From Raoultibacter massiliensis (lineage in GTDB: Bacteria; Actinomycetota; Coriobacteriia; Coriobacteriales; Eggerthellaceae): 50,109 bases of DNA. Location: NCBI RefSeq assembly GCF_900199545.1, contig NZ_LT962671.1, forward strand, positions 1,751,450 through 1,801,558, given 5' to 3'. Below, piece by piece: positions 16,851 through 25,098 of this stretch (positions are counted from its first letter, which is position 1; every line of letters begins with the position of its first letter). The position numbers and the translations under genes were made by a program. The notes under the pieces are model-generated. The model did not search any database, was not told the DNA's origin, and saw only the letters and a list, made by a program, of their open reading frames with translations.

Positions 16851-18197
16851 CTACTTGCCGATAACCTCGTCGAGCCACAACTGTTCGATTATCGGAATCA
16901 CCGGACCGGCGGCCTCGACGATGCGGTGATCCAAAAGCTCGTCGATGGGAAGCTGCGTCACGCCGAGCGGCACGTCCTCGAACGCCTTGCGATCGGCTTC
17001 GGGGAGCTTGTCCATATCGAGCACGCTGATGTTCGCAAGCTCCTCGTACTGCGAAAGCTGCATTTCGGGGGAGATGACCTCGTTGATCGCCACGAGTGCA
17101 CCTGCTTTGTTGGTCGCGTTCTTGGCGATGGCCATGAAGTTGGAGTTGCCCACCGTGCCGGTTTCGAAAATGAACGAACGGGTGGTTTCGGGCAGCGTTC
17201 CGTTTTTGACGAGCGCCTCGGGTGCGCCGTAGCCCATGTTCATCACAAGCTCGCCATCGGCGTACATCGTATCCACCGTGGCGGCATCGGCCGGAAACGT
17301 CGAACCCTCTTTCCAAAGATAGGGATTGAGCGAGCGCAGGTATTCGAGGCCCGGATCTACGACGGCTTTGACCGATTCGGTTGTGGGGTTCTCCATCGAG
17401 GAGAGCTTTTCGAACTCGTCTTTCCCGACGACGCCCGCAATCAAGCACGAGATGAACGCCGTGCCGGCGAAATCGCCCGGCTCGGGGTAGGTGACCTGCC
17501 CCTGGTGCTCCTGGCAAAACGCAAGGAACTCCTCGGGGTTCGCCGGCATGCTCTTCACCTTTGCAGAATCGACCCACATCTGCATCTGGGCCTTGCCGTA
17601 GGGCGCTTCGTAGCCTTCGACCGGCGAGCCGAAATCGTAGAGAACCTCGTTGCTTTCGGCGTCGATGTAGTCGTTGAAGTTGGGCAGATATTGGGTGAAC
17701 GGGCCCCACAGATAGCCGTTTGCCTTGGTCGAGTAGAAGTTTTCGCCGTTGATCCAGATGAAATCGATGCTGCCCTCTTCCATGCCCGCCTGCATCTCGC
17801 CCGAAAGCTTCGTGAGGATGTCGTTGATGTCCATGCCGACCAGATTCAAGGTAACGTCGTATTTCTCTTTGAGCGCGGGAGCGAGGACCGTGGTGATCCA
17901 CGTGTTGCGAGGCTCGGAGCCTCCCCATCCGTACCATGAAACCGTCTGACCCTTCGCCGCCTCGAGAACCGCATCCCAGTTCGCGTAATCGATCTCGCCT
18001 GCAGCGCCCTCGCCCGAACCGGCATCCCCGTCCGATCCGCCCGAGCAGCCGGCAAGCGCCGAGCCGAGAAGCACCGTTGCCGCCGCCGTCGACGCAACCG
18101 CCACGAACCTGCGGCGCGTCATCGCGCTCGGCAGCTCGCGTGCAGCCCCTGCGCCGTCTGCTCCGCCGTTTCCTTCGCGCATCCCGTCAGTCGCCAT
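16851..18197 (-). CDS. Tat-exported lipoprotein, YnjB-like ABC substrate-binding protein
   Basis: A 448-residue binding protein. The N-terminus carries a twin-arginine motif (TRRRFVAV), a hydrophobic stretch and lipobox LAGC, so it is expected to be Tat-exported and lipid-anchored. The mature part has the class of bacterial solute-binding proteins used by spermidine/iron/thiamine-type importers, and the segment DFIWINGENFYSTKANGYLWGPF closely recalls E. coli YnjB, whose ligand is not established. GGAAGGGAG precedes the ATG at 18197. It is the first gene of the operon binding protein, two permeases, ATPase, kinase, and is divergent from a nucleoside hydrolase. Export in folded form through Tat may mean that a cofactor or ligand is bound before export, but that is inference. 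Confidence 0.85.
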   Translation of the reverse strand: MATDGMREGNGGADGAGAARELPSAMTRRRFVAVASTAAATVLLGSALAGCSGGSDGDAGSGEGAAGEIDYANWDAVLEAAKGQTVSWYGWGGSEPRNTWITTVLAPALKEKYDVTLNLVGMDINDILTKLSGEMQAGMEEGSIDFIWINGENFYSTKANGYLWGPFTQYLPNFNDYIDAESNEVLYDFGSPVEGYEAPYGKAQMQMWVDSAKVKSMPANPEEFLAFCQEHQGQVTYPEPGDFAGTAFISCLIAGVVGKDEFEKLSSMENPTTESVKAVVDPGLEYLRSLNPYLWKEGSTFPADAATVDTMYADGELVMNMGYGAPEALVKNGTLPETTRSFIFETGTVGNSNFMAIAKNATNKAGALVAINEVISPEMQLSQYEELANISVLDMDKLPEADRKAFEDVPLGVTQLPIDELLDHRIVEAAGPVIPIIEQLWLDEVIGK

Positions 18198-18358
18198 GTA
18201 CGCTCCCTTCCTCGCGGCCGCCCGGTCCGCCGAGCGGCAAAACGCTCGCCCTCGATGCAACCAATGCCACCGTCTTCCCAAAACAGTTGGTTTAATCTAT
18301 TATAAGACTATATCTATTAATTGTTTATTACAAGATTTTTTCTGCAAACGGGGGTTCC
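18198..18358. promoter_or_regulatory. AT-rich divergent promoter region
   Basis: Between the importer operon (minus) and nucleoside hydrolase (plus) lies a sharply AT-rich block at 18286-18345 in otherwise GC-rich DNA. It contains a perfect TATAAT on the minus strand (18304-18299) and, on the plus strand, TTGGTT (18287-18292) with TATATC (18309-18314) at 16-bp spacing. The shared region suggests coordinated control of import and hydrolysis. No operator palindrome was identified with confidence. Confidence 0.5.
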
Positions 18359-19306
18359 ATGGATCAGCTGCGCAACGATGCAAAACGCATCATCTTCGAT
18401 TCCGATACGACGATGGGCCTTCCCGACTGCGATGTCGACGACGGATTGGCCATCCTGTTCGCCATGGGCTGCATCGAAGCGGGGGCAACCGCTTCGATCG
18501 AAGGCATCTGCGCCAGCTACGGCAACAACACGCTCGAAGCGGTATACGCGAACACCCTCGCGATAGCGAACACGTTCGGACTCGATGCACCCGTCCTCAA
18601 GGGCGCCGTCGACAAAGACCATCCCCAATCCGAAGCCGCGCAGTTCATCGTCGACGCGGCGCACGCAAGCCCCGGCGAGCTCTCCTTGGCCGTCACGGGC
18701 TCGACCACCAACCTCAAAGGCGCCCTCGCCCTCGACCCCGACGTGCTTTCGCTCTTCCGCGAAATCGTACTCATGGGCGGCATAACCCGCACGCTCGCGT
18801 TCAACGGCACCATCATGGACGAGCTGAACCTGTCGTGCGACCCGCAGGCAACCGAGATGATCTTCGAGGCAGCCGCGCGCGGCGCGACCGTTGTCGTCGC
18901 AACCGCGAACAACTGCTTGCCCGCCTCGTTCAAGCGGGAGGAATTCCTCGACCGCATCGATTCGGGAGCCAAGGGGGGCGGCACGGTCAGAAACCTCTGC
19001 GCATCGTGGTTCGATACGATGGAGCGCTGGTACGGCCTCGACGAATTCTGCTGCTGGGACGTGCTTGTGCCGGCGTACATCCTCATGCCCTCCCTTTTCG
19101 AAGACAACCCGTTCGACGTCGTATTGGACCCCCGGCTCATCTCGGCGGGATTTCTCGAGCCGGCCTTTCCCGGAGCACCCGCTGCGCGCATCAACGCGCC
19201 CCGCATCGCCGACGCGAAGATGTTCTGCGAGCAAGCCTACCGCATCTGGGATGCTGCCATCGCCGCAATAGATGGCCGGGAGCGGTTCGATCTTCGCACT
19301 TTGTGA
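18359..19306 (+). CDS. Nucleoside hydrolase (IunH/rih family)
   Basis: A 315-residue nucleoside hydrolase, which cleaves the N-glycosidic bond of ribonucleosides to base and ribose. The calcium-binding N-terminal motif is present in an expanded form, IIFDSDTTMGLPDCDVDDGLA (the usual form is DxDxGxDD), followed by GICASYGNNTLEAVYANTLAIA, the block that follows it in the family. Another conserved stretch is EIVLMGG, and a C-terminal Asp lies in FCCWDVLVPAYIL. GGGGG precedes the ATG by four bases. It is divergent from a complete YnjBCD-like importer plus kinase, so the imported compound may be its substrate. Specificity cannot be read from the sequence. Confidence 0.87.
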   Translation: MDQLRNDAKRIIFDSDTTMGLPDCDVDDGLAILFAMGCIEAGATASIEGICASYGNNTLEAVYANTLAIANTFGLDAPVLKGAVDKDHPQSEAAQFIVDAAHASPGELSLAVTGSTTNLKGALALDPDVLSLFREIVLMGGITRTLAFNGTIMDELNLSCDPQATEMIFEAAARGATVVVATANNCLPASFKREEFLDRIDSGAKGGGTVRNLCASWFDTMERWYGLDEFCCWDVLVPAYILMPSLFEDNPFDVVLDPRLISAGFLEPAFPGAPAARINAPRIADAKMFCEQAYRIWDAAIAAIDGRERFDLRTL

Positions 19307-19414
19307 TACCATACCGCCTATCACGAGATAAAGCCTTGGCGCCGCTGCAGCAAGACGAGAGACGCAGGGCTTGGATGAGAACGGCCCGTCAACGGGCAAA
19401 AGAAAGAAGGAGTC

Positions 19415-20263
19415 ATGGCAGAAGAATGCACGCATGAATGCTCCGGCTGCGGGGTATCCGACTGCGGGGACCGCAGCCAACCGGTCGACCACACGCTCAA
19501 ACCGAACGACCAATCGACGATCAAGCACGTGATCGGCGTCGTCTCGGGCAAGGGCGGCGTTGGCAAATCGCTCGTCACGAGCCTGCTCGCCAGCAGCATG
19601 CAGAAGAAGGGATTCAAGGTCGGCATCCTCGACGCCGACGTGACGGGTCCCTCCATCCCCAAGACCTTCGGCATCACCAACCCGCTTTCAGCCGACGCGA
19701 ACGGCATCCTGCCGGCGCAGACGCAAAGCGGCATCAAGGTCATCTCGACGAACCTCATGCTTCCCCAAGACGACCTGCCCGTCGCATGGCGCGGCCCGGT
19801 CGTCTCCAACGCGGTTCGCCAGTTCTTCAACGAGGTGAACTGGGGCGAGATCGACTACCTGTTCGTCGACATGCCTCCCGGAACCTCCGACGTCCTTCTC
19901 ACGGTGTTCCAATCGCTTCCCGTCGACGGCATCGTCACCGTTTCGGCTCCCCAGGAGCTCGTTGCGATGATCGTCGGCAAGGCTGTTCACCTGGCTCAGG
20001 ATATGGATGTGCCGATCCTCGGCCTCGTTGAGAACATGGCTTATTTCACGTGCCCGGACTGCGGCAAGAAGCACCATATCTTCGGTGAGCCTCAAGGCAA
20101 AGAGGTGGCAGAGCGCTACGAGATCCCGGCATACGCCACCCTCCCCATCGATCCCGATTTCGCTCGCCTGTGCGATGCCGGCAAAGTCGAAGAGTACGAT
20201 GTCGCCGATGCGCTCGATCCGATCGTCGCCCAGATCGAAAAGGCGGAGTGGAAGGCCGAATAG
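19415..20263 (+). CDS. mrp: Mrp/NBP35-family Fe-S carrier ATPase
   Basis: A 282-residue P-loop ATPase of the Mrp/NBP35/ApbC family, which binds and delivers Fe-S clusters. The deviant Walker A is SGKGGVGKS (about residues 43-51), followed by ILDADVTGPSIPKTFGI and DMPPGTSD. The C-terminal cluster-binding CPDC pair is at about residues 213-216. An N-terminal Cys-rich extension (CTHECSGCGVSDCG) recalls the N-terminal ferredoxin-like cysteines of NBP35, which shorter ApbC proteins lack. AAGAAGGAGTC precedes the ATG. It is a single-gene unit ended by a strong terminator at 20320-20358. A role in maturing the many Fe-S proteins of an anaerobe is likely. Confidence 0.9.
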   Translation: MAEECTHECSGCGVSDCGDRSQPVDHTLKPNDQSTIKHVIGVVSGKGGVGKSLVTSLLASSMQKKGFKVGILDADVTGPSIPKTFGITNPLSADANGILPAQTQSGIKVISTNLMLPQDDLPVAWRGPVVSNAVRQFFNEVNWGEIDYLFVDMPPGTSDVLLTVFQSLPVDGIVTVSAPQELVAMIVGKAVHLAQDMDVPILGLVENMAYFTCPDCGKKHHIFGEPQGKEVAERYEIPAYATLPIDPDFARLCDAGKVEEYDVADALDPIVAQIEKAEWKAE

Positions 20264-20319
20264 CCGGGCCATCCGCACGATTCATCTGCACGTTGCGGCT
20301 ACGTACAACCAACGGTGTA

Positions 20320-20358
20320 GCCCATGCGGTTCTCTACGCTGACCGCATGGGCTTTTTT
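20320..20358 (+). terminator. Terminator after mrp
   Basis: A perfect 11-bp stem (20320-20330 with 20342-20352), 11-nt loop, followed by six T residues. It separates mrp from the promoter of the flavoprotein gene that begins only 12 bp later. Confidence 0.9.
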
Positions 20359-20369
20359 GGTTTCTTTGC

Positions 20370-20398
20370 TTGAATTATCCCCTTTCGGTTACTATAAA
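20370..20398 (+). promoter_or_regulatory. Sigma-70-type promoter of the flavoprotein gene
   Basis: TTGAAT (20370-20375), a 17-bp spacer and TATAAA (20393-20398). The predicted start is near 20405, giving a leader of about 60 nt before the ATG at 20464. Confidence 0.75.
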
Positions 20399-20463
20399 AC
20401 GAACCGATTCGCATCGCTCGGGAAATCCCCTGAAGCGTTTTTCGCATACGAGGAGCCGGACCC

Positions 20464-22341
20464 ATGGACCACGAAACCGGAACGCTCGACGAGCTTCGTC
20501 CGAAAAGAGATCTCAGCCGCCGCGCCTTTCTGGGGCTTGGCGCCGCTGCGGCCGTGACCGCCGGCGCGAGCCTTGCGGGATGCACCCCTTCGGCATCGGT
20601 CTCGACCACAGCCATCGACGAGTCCAACAGCGGCTCAACGGGAGCCTCGGGCATCGCCGCCAACGACACCTCGACGCCCGAATTCCTTCAGATTCCCGAC
20701 CCCATAGCGGAGAGTTCCCTCAAGGAAACCATCGAAGCGGATTTCGTCATCATCGGCGCGGGGCTTTCGGGCCTCTGCGCAGCACGCGCCGCGGCGGAAA
20801 ACGGCGCCGAAAAGGTCATCGTGATCGAAAAGGCCGACTCCTACCAATGCCGCTCGAACCAGGTCGGCACCATAGGCGGCCAGGTTCAGGAAGCCCTTGA
20901 GATCGACATCGACGGTAAACAGGTTGTGTCGCAGCTCATGAAGGAGTGCGGCTACCGCCCCAACCAGCGAATCCTCAGCCTTTGGGCCAACCATTCCGGC
21001 GAAGCGCTCGATTGGTTCCTCGAACCATGCGCCGGCGACTACGTCATCGAAGCCGAAAGCGATCCCTATGACGGGGAGAGCATGTCGGTAAGAAAACTCC
21101 ACTGGCCCCACCCCGAAGCCGCCCATCCCGAAAACGACTACTACCCCGTCTTCGACACCTGCCAGGTACTGCTGCCGGAGCTGCATCCGTACCTGAAGGA
21201 AACATACCAGGCCTGTCTCGATCTGGGCGTCGAATTCAGATTCTCGACATGGGCGCGCCAGCTCGTTCGCGGCGACGACGGCAAAGGCCGCGTCGAAGCT
21301 GTGATCATCATGGGCATCGACGACGGCTACCGCAAGGTAAACGCATCGAAAGCCGTTCTGCTCGCAACGGGCGATTACTCGTCGAATACCGAGATGATGC
21401 AGTACTATGTGCGTTGGGCAACGCGATTCAACAGCATATTTCCCAATGTGGACGCGAAGGGGAACAAGACCAATACGGGCGACGGCCAGCGTATGGGCAT
21501 GTGGATCGGTGCGAAAATGGAGGCTGGACCCCACGCGCCCATGACCCACCACCTCGGAGGCCCTCTCGGAGTCGACGGTTTTTTGCTCGTCGACGTCTAC
21601 GGCGACCGCTTCATGAACGAAGACGTGGGCGGCCAGTGGCTGCAAAACCAGATATCGCGCCTGCCCCAGAAGAAAGCCTGGCAGGTATTCGATTCGAAAT
21701 GGCCCGAGCAGATCGGCTCCATGGACGTCGGGCACGGCAACGTGAACTGGTACGTGGAGAACGCCGACGACGTACCGAACGGCTCGTACGGCAAGAACGC
21801 CTACATCTCCGACGAAGCCAGCGAAGACGGCAACACCCCCGGCTTCGATTCGTACTTCTCGGAAGACGGCGAAGGCGTGTTCGCCAACACCCTCGAAGAA
21901 CTTGCCATACGCATGGGCGTCGATGCAGATGCGCTGAAGAACACGATCGATCGGTATAACGAACTCGCCGAAGCGGGCGTCGACGAAGATTTCAACAAGC
22001 GCTCCGATCGCATGTTCCCCATCGTCGAGCCGCCCTTTTACGCTTACCCGATGACCGATACTGTGCTGCTCGTTTGCATGGGAGGCCTTGTTACCAATAC
22101 GAATTTCCAGGTGATCAACGCCGAAGACGATACGCTCATCGAGGGCCTGTACGCCGTCGGAAACTGCCAAGGCGGCAGATTCCTCGTCGACTACCCCCTC
22201 GCCGCCCCGGGCATCAGCCATGGCATGGCGATCACGCACGGAAAAATCGTGGGCGAGATACTGGCCGAAATGGCAACAGGCGTTAAAAAGGGCAGCGTGA
22301 AGACAGCCGAAAGAGAACCAGCGGAGAGCCCAAACGAATAA
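20464..22341 (+). CDS. Tat-exported FAD-dependent reductase, fumarate/urocanate reductase type
   Basis: A 625-residue flavoprotein. The N-terminus has a twin-arginine motif (SRRAFLGLG) and a hydrophobic stretch ending in LAGC, so it is probably a Tat lipoprotein. The FAD-binding motif GAGLSGLCAARAA is at about residues 98-110, with EKAD at the end of the second strand. The C-terminal part keeps the GLYAVGNCQGGRF and HGMAITHGKIVGE blocks of the FAD_binding_2/flavocytochrome c family. No FMN-binding domain and no heme motif is present, so it needs an outside electron donor. Eggerthellaceae have many such paralogs, several reducing dietary or host enoates and steroids; the substrate here is unknown. 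It has its own promoter and a 60-nt leader with GAGGAG. Confidence 0.85.
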   Translation: MDHETGTLDELRPKRDLSRRAFLGLGAAAAVTAGASLAGCTPSASVSTTAIDESNSGSTGASGIAANDTSTPEFLQIPDPIAESSLKETIEADFVIIGAGLSGLCAARAAAENGAEKVIVIEKADSYQCRSNQVGTIGGQVQEALEIDIDGKQVVSQLMKECGYRPNQRILSLWANHSGEALDWFLEPCAGDYVIEAESDPYDGESMSVRKLHWPHPEAAHPENDYYPVFDTCQVLLPELHPYLKETYQACLDLGVEFRFSTWARQLVRGDDGKGRVEAVIIMGIDDGYRKVNASKAVLLATGDYSSNTEMMQYYVRWATRFNSIFPNVDAKGNKTNTGDGQRMGMWIGAKMEAGPHAPMTHHLGGPLGVDGFLLVDVYGDRFMNEDVGGQWLQNQISRLPQKKAWQVFDSKWPEQIGSMDVGHGNVNWYVENADDVPNGSYGKNAYISDEASEDGNTPGFDSYFSEDGEGVFANTLEELAIRMGVDADALKNTIDRYNELAEAGVDEDFNKRSDRMFPIVEPPFYAYPMTDTVLLVCMGGLVTNTNFQVINAEDDTLIEGLYAVGNCQGGRFLVDYPLAAPGISHGMAITHGKIVGEILAEMATGVKKGSVKTAEREPAESPNE

Positions 22342-22355
22342 CGGCATATGCGACT

Positions 22356-22402
22356 TTCCGGCGTTTCGACAAAACCATTTGGGCTTCGCCGAAACGCCGG
22401 AA
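22356..22402. terminator. Terminator-like hairpin between convergent genes
   Basis: A perfect 13-bp stem (22356-22368 with 22390-22402) around a 21-nt loop, 14 bp after the flavoprotein stop. Neither strand has a T-run directly behind it, so it may act as an RNA end or need a factor. Confidence 0.5.
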
Positions 22403-22519
22403 GACACGGCGACAGGAGTAAAGCCGCCGTACTTAATGGCGATAGCACCCCGCTCGGCGTCATGGTGCCGAGCTTCGAAACAAGAACCACGATGCCAACG
22501 CCCACCGCTTTTCGATCCG

Positions 22520-22939
22520 TCAGCAGGCACGCGCGAAAGCCTGAATCCGCTCGACAATCTTTTCGATGCCGCTGCGCCGAGAAGCGTCGAAAGTGTCCAT
22601 CACTCTCGCCTCCTGCAGAAACGATACGGGAGCCAGGGCGACATCCGAGCATTGCCGACCTTCGAAAGCCTCTGCCAAAAGAGCGATAATTCCCTTCACG
22701 ACAAGGGTATCGCTGTCTGCCTCCATATGAAACGCACCGCCTTCGCAGGACAGCTTTAACCACGCTTGGCTCTGGCATCCCCGCACTTTGTATTCGTCAC
22801 GCCTGTCATCTTCGTCCAATGGACGAAATCTGCGAGCAGAATCAAGCAGCAACTCATAGGTGAACAGCGGATCGTCCATCTCGGTGAAACGAGCGACTAT
22901 CTTGTTTTGCGCTATGCGTATGCGCTGATCGACTTCCAT
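22520..22939 (-). CDS. SufE-family sulfur acceptor protein
   Basis: A 139-residue SufE-like protein. SufE accepts a persulfide from a cysteine desulfurase and passes it to the Fe-S scaffold. The catalytic region VRGCQSQAWLKL is intact, with the acceptor Cys in the usual GCQSQ context, and the surrounding FRPLDEDDRRDEYK and EADSDTLVVKGIIALL match the fold. The start is placed at ATG 22939 (MEVDQRI) with GGTGG upstream; a TTG at 22954 is weaker. It begins 21 bp after the FucI-fold gene and is the last gene of that operon. No cysteine desulfurase or SufBCD gene is nearby, so it may serve a dedicated sulfur transfer in this operon. Confidence 0.88.
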   Translation of the reverse strand: MEVDQRIRIAQNKIVARFTEMDDPLFTYELLLDSARRFRPLDEDDRRDEYKVRGCQSQAWLKLSCEGGAFHMEADSDTLVVKGIIALLAEAFEGRQCSDVALAPVSFLQEARVMDTFDASRRSGIEKIVERIQAFARAC

Positions 22940-22960
22940 CTTATCCACCGGCAATCCCAG

Positions 22961-24520
22961 TTACGCACAGGCGATCACATCAAACCCGGCAATCTGCCCA
23001 TAGCGAACGGTCGCATCGAACACATCTCCATACACCAAGGCCATATGGTTGCCGGTGGCCTTGCTTCCCTCGTTGAAAGCATCTATGTCGTTCACGGCGT
23101 AGTACACGCCTTCAGAGCAGTTCTCGTCATAGTAACCAGCCCCGGAAACGATGCTTCCACGCGCCACGAACAGCTTCGAGCACGTCGGGTCGAACCGCGC
23201 AACGGTGACCACCTGCCCCGCGTCCTTTGCAAAATCGTACCGGATGGTAGCTCCCCAGCGACCATCCATCGCAAAGGGGCGGATGGCATAATCGCTCGCA
23301 TCGGCATCGAAGCCCTTGAGTTTCCGATTAGGCGTGGAATGGTAGGTGCAGACAATGCCGCTGCGGCCCTCGATGGACTCTTTGAATGCGGCGAAAGCCT
23401 CCTCGTGCTTGGACAAAGACTTTGGGGCAGACACGGTAGAATCGACATCGTATTTCACGATCATCGTATTGCCCATGTACGGGGCGGTACGCGAAATTGC
23501 GCTAAGAAGCTGCATGGAAACCAGAGCGGTCACATCATACTCGCACGCAGAGCAGATACCCTCTTCGTTGTTCAGCGAGTGGTTCAGACACATCGTGAAC
23601 TGCTCTTCGTTCAGACGACGGGTTGCGCACATGTCGGGGCACGGAGCCGTGAAACCGTTGCACCCGGTCTTTGCAAGCAGCTTTTTCGTAAGGACATGAG
23701 CTTTCATGGATTTGGCGACGTTTTCCTTAGGCATATCCACTTCGCAAGCGCAAGCAACCAGTTCGTCGGTCATGCGCTCTATCTCTGCTGCTTCCTCTGC
23801 CGTAATGTTGTTTTCGACGCGACCCGGAAGCGAAGGGTTTTCGGACGGATCGCACTCGTGCGTCTGATCCACGAATTCGTGAAGATTCATGTAGGTGAAG
23901 CGGATGCCCATCTTATCGGCGACAACCCCATGGTCGATAAAGGAGTCGGGTGCGCTGATGGAAGTGGTAGAATTATTGCGAACGAGAGCAAGAACGCGAA
24001 GACTGCCCATAACCTTGCGCGCAAGAAGAGCCCTGACATCCGTTTCGGCTTCTTGCCAGTTGGTCCAACCGTAGCATTCGCAACCATGGGCGCTCAACGT
24101 CGCAATGGTAGCAGTGCCCGTCGCAGAGCCAGTGAGCAGGCAGGCAATCGGCTTCTTAGTACGCTTGGCAACCTGCAGAGCCAAATCGATCCCGAAGGGG
24201 TAGTAGGTTACCGCGTAGAGATCAACCTCCTCCGCGTCAGCGCAAGCCTCGTCGAGTATCTCGTCGGTAAGGGGAAACGTCTCGTCCCGCTTGCTGACGT
24301 AAGGATCCATAACGTTTACGAATCCGAACTTGCCGAGATTATTGACAAGCTGCTCGTTCCAATCTCCTGCTATTTGAGCGGTGCGCGCCTCGTCGAACTC
24401 AGCAGTCAGTTCCTCCCCCCTGCCAAAACGACAGGGACCCTCGAACACGTATTCGTGAACGAGCCCGATCGTGAGTGGCTTGATATTGAGCTTCACGTCC
24501 TGTGCATTGTCGATGCTCAT
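22961..24520 (-). CDS. FucI-fold protein (L-fucose/arabinose isomerase-like) with changed metal site
   Basis: A 519-residue protein with the layout of L-fucose isomerase. The C-terminal half has SACEYDVTALVSMQLL and a final GNHMALVYGD block, matching the metal-ligand Glu and His of the family (Glu near 327, His near 492). E. coli FucI also uses an Asp 24 residues after that Glu; here the residue 24 positions on is Asn (GNT, about 351), so one ligand seems replaced. Cysteines are frequent, including CNGFTAPCPDMCATRR and CACEV. AAAGGAG precedes the ATG. It sits between a small ACP-like protein and SufE, and is divergent from a PucR-type regulator; no sugar kinase, aldolase or sugar transporter is near. 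A role outside sugar isomerisation is plausible. Confidence 0.7.
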   Translation of the reverse strand: MSIDNAQDVKLNIKPLTIGLVHEYVFEGPCRFGRGEELTAEFDEARTAQIAGDWNEQLVNNLGKFGFVNVMDPYVSKRDETFPLTDEILDEACADAEEVDLYAVTYYPFGIDLALQVAKRTKKPIACLLTGSATGTATIATLSAHGCECYGWTNWQEAETDVRALLARKVMGSLRVLALVRNNSTTSISAPDSFIDHGVVADKMGIRFTYMNLHEFVDQTHECDPSENPSLPGRVENNITAEEAAEIERMTDELVACACEVDMPKENVAKSMKAHVLTKKLLAKTGCNGFTAPCPDMCATRRLNEEQFTMCLNHSLNNEEGICSACEYDVTALVSMQLLSAISRTAPYMGNTMIVKYDVDSTVSAPKSLSKHEEAFAAFKESIEGRSGIVCTYHSTPNRKLKGFDADASDYAIRPFAMDGRWGATIRYDFAKDAGQVVTVARFDPTCSKLFVARGSIVSGAGYYDENCSEGVYYAVNDIDAFNEGSKATGNHMALVYGDVFDATVRYGQIAGFDVIACA

Positions 24521-24548
24521 CTTTCCGTCTCCTTTCGTATCCTTGCTT

Positions 24549-24971
24549 TTATATCTGCCCAGCAGCACGTCGTGCCTCGATCTGGGAAAACGCACGCTGG
24601 GCGATGTCCGAAACGCTCTTTGCAGTTCCGATGTATTCTGGAGAAAGATCAATGGTCAAATCTTTTTTAAGTTTCATGAGGAGAAGGATCTGCTTTGTTT
24701 CCGCAGACGATGCGCCAGCGCAATTCAAAGAGGTATCCCGAAGCCCGTCTGGCTCTCCGCCGCCGATGGCAGCCCTTTGATGCTCAAGGCTAAACGAAGC
24801 AAGCTCGCGGATGTCATCCGACCAGAAATCGCCGTCATCGATAACGAAGCGCAAGCGTATGTACTCCTTCAGGAGCGCAAAGAAATCCTCGGCTTGAGAG
24901 GCGCGAGCCATGCGAACCATCGTTTCATCTGAGAGAGCGAGATTGCGTTTGAGGCGCTCGGCGTAATCCAC
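24549..24971 (-). CDS. Small helical protein, possibly acyl-carrier-like at the C-terminus
   Basis: A 140-residue cytoplasmic protein with no signal or TM. Start is GTG at 24971 with GGAGG six bases upstream. I do not recognise a named family. The last 55 residues resemble an acyl carrier protein: GASSAET at 86-92 looks like the GADSLDT that holds the phosphopantetheine Ser, followed by a Leu-rich helix, DLTIDL, and a SVSDIAQRAF segment like the final TVxDxxxxI helix. The Asp before the Ser is missing, so modification is uncertain. The N-terminal 80 residues are charged and helical. It is the first gene of the operon with the FucI-fold protein and SufE (28 bp to the next start). Confidence 0.5.
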   Translation of the reverse strand: MDYAERLKRNLALSDETMVRMARASQAEDFFALLKEYIRLRFVIDDGDFWSDDIRELASFSLEHQRAAIGGGEPDGLRDTSLNCAGASSAETKQILLLMKLKKDLTIDLSPEYIGTAKSVSDIAQRAFSQIEARRAAGQI

Positions 24972-25098
24972 TGCAAACCTCCATACCGACTGCCGTTTTC
25001 TCCGATGACGAGAATTCTAGTCAGCACAATTCTTGTTTCTTACGTTAAAAAAACCTAAAATATAGTTAATTATTGGCTATTTTGCATGGAGACAAGCG
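24972..25098. promoter_or_regulatory. Divergent intergenic region of the PucR-controlled operon
   Basis: A 127-bp region between head-to-head genes. It is markedly AT-rich at 25021-25084 and holds TAGAAT on the minus strand (25019-25014) as a possible -10. No clear -35 or palindromic operator could be assigned. The position fits binding by the divergently encoded regulator. Confidence 0.4.

Noticed and set aside
22766..24670. 634-codon plus-strand frame opposite the FucI-fold and SufE genes
   Set aside because: Antisense shadow; the minus strand carries the conserved motifs and ribosome binding sites.
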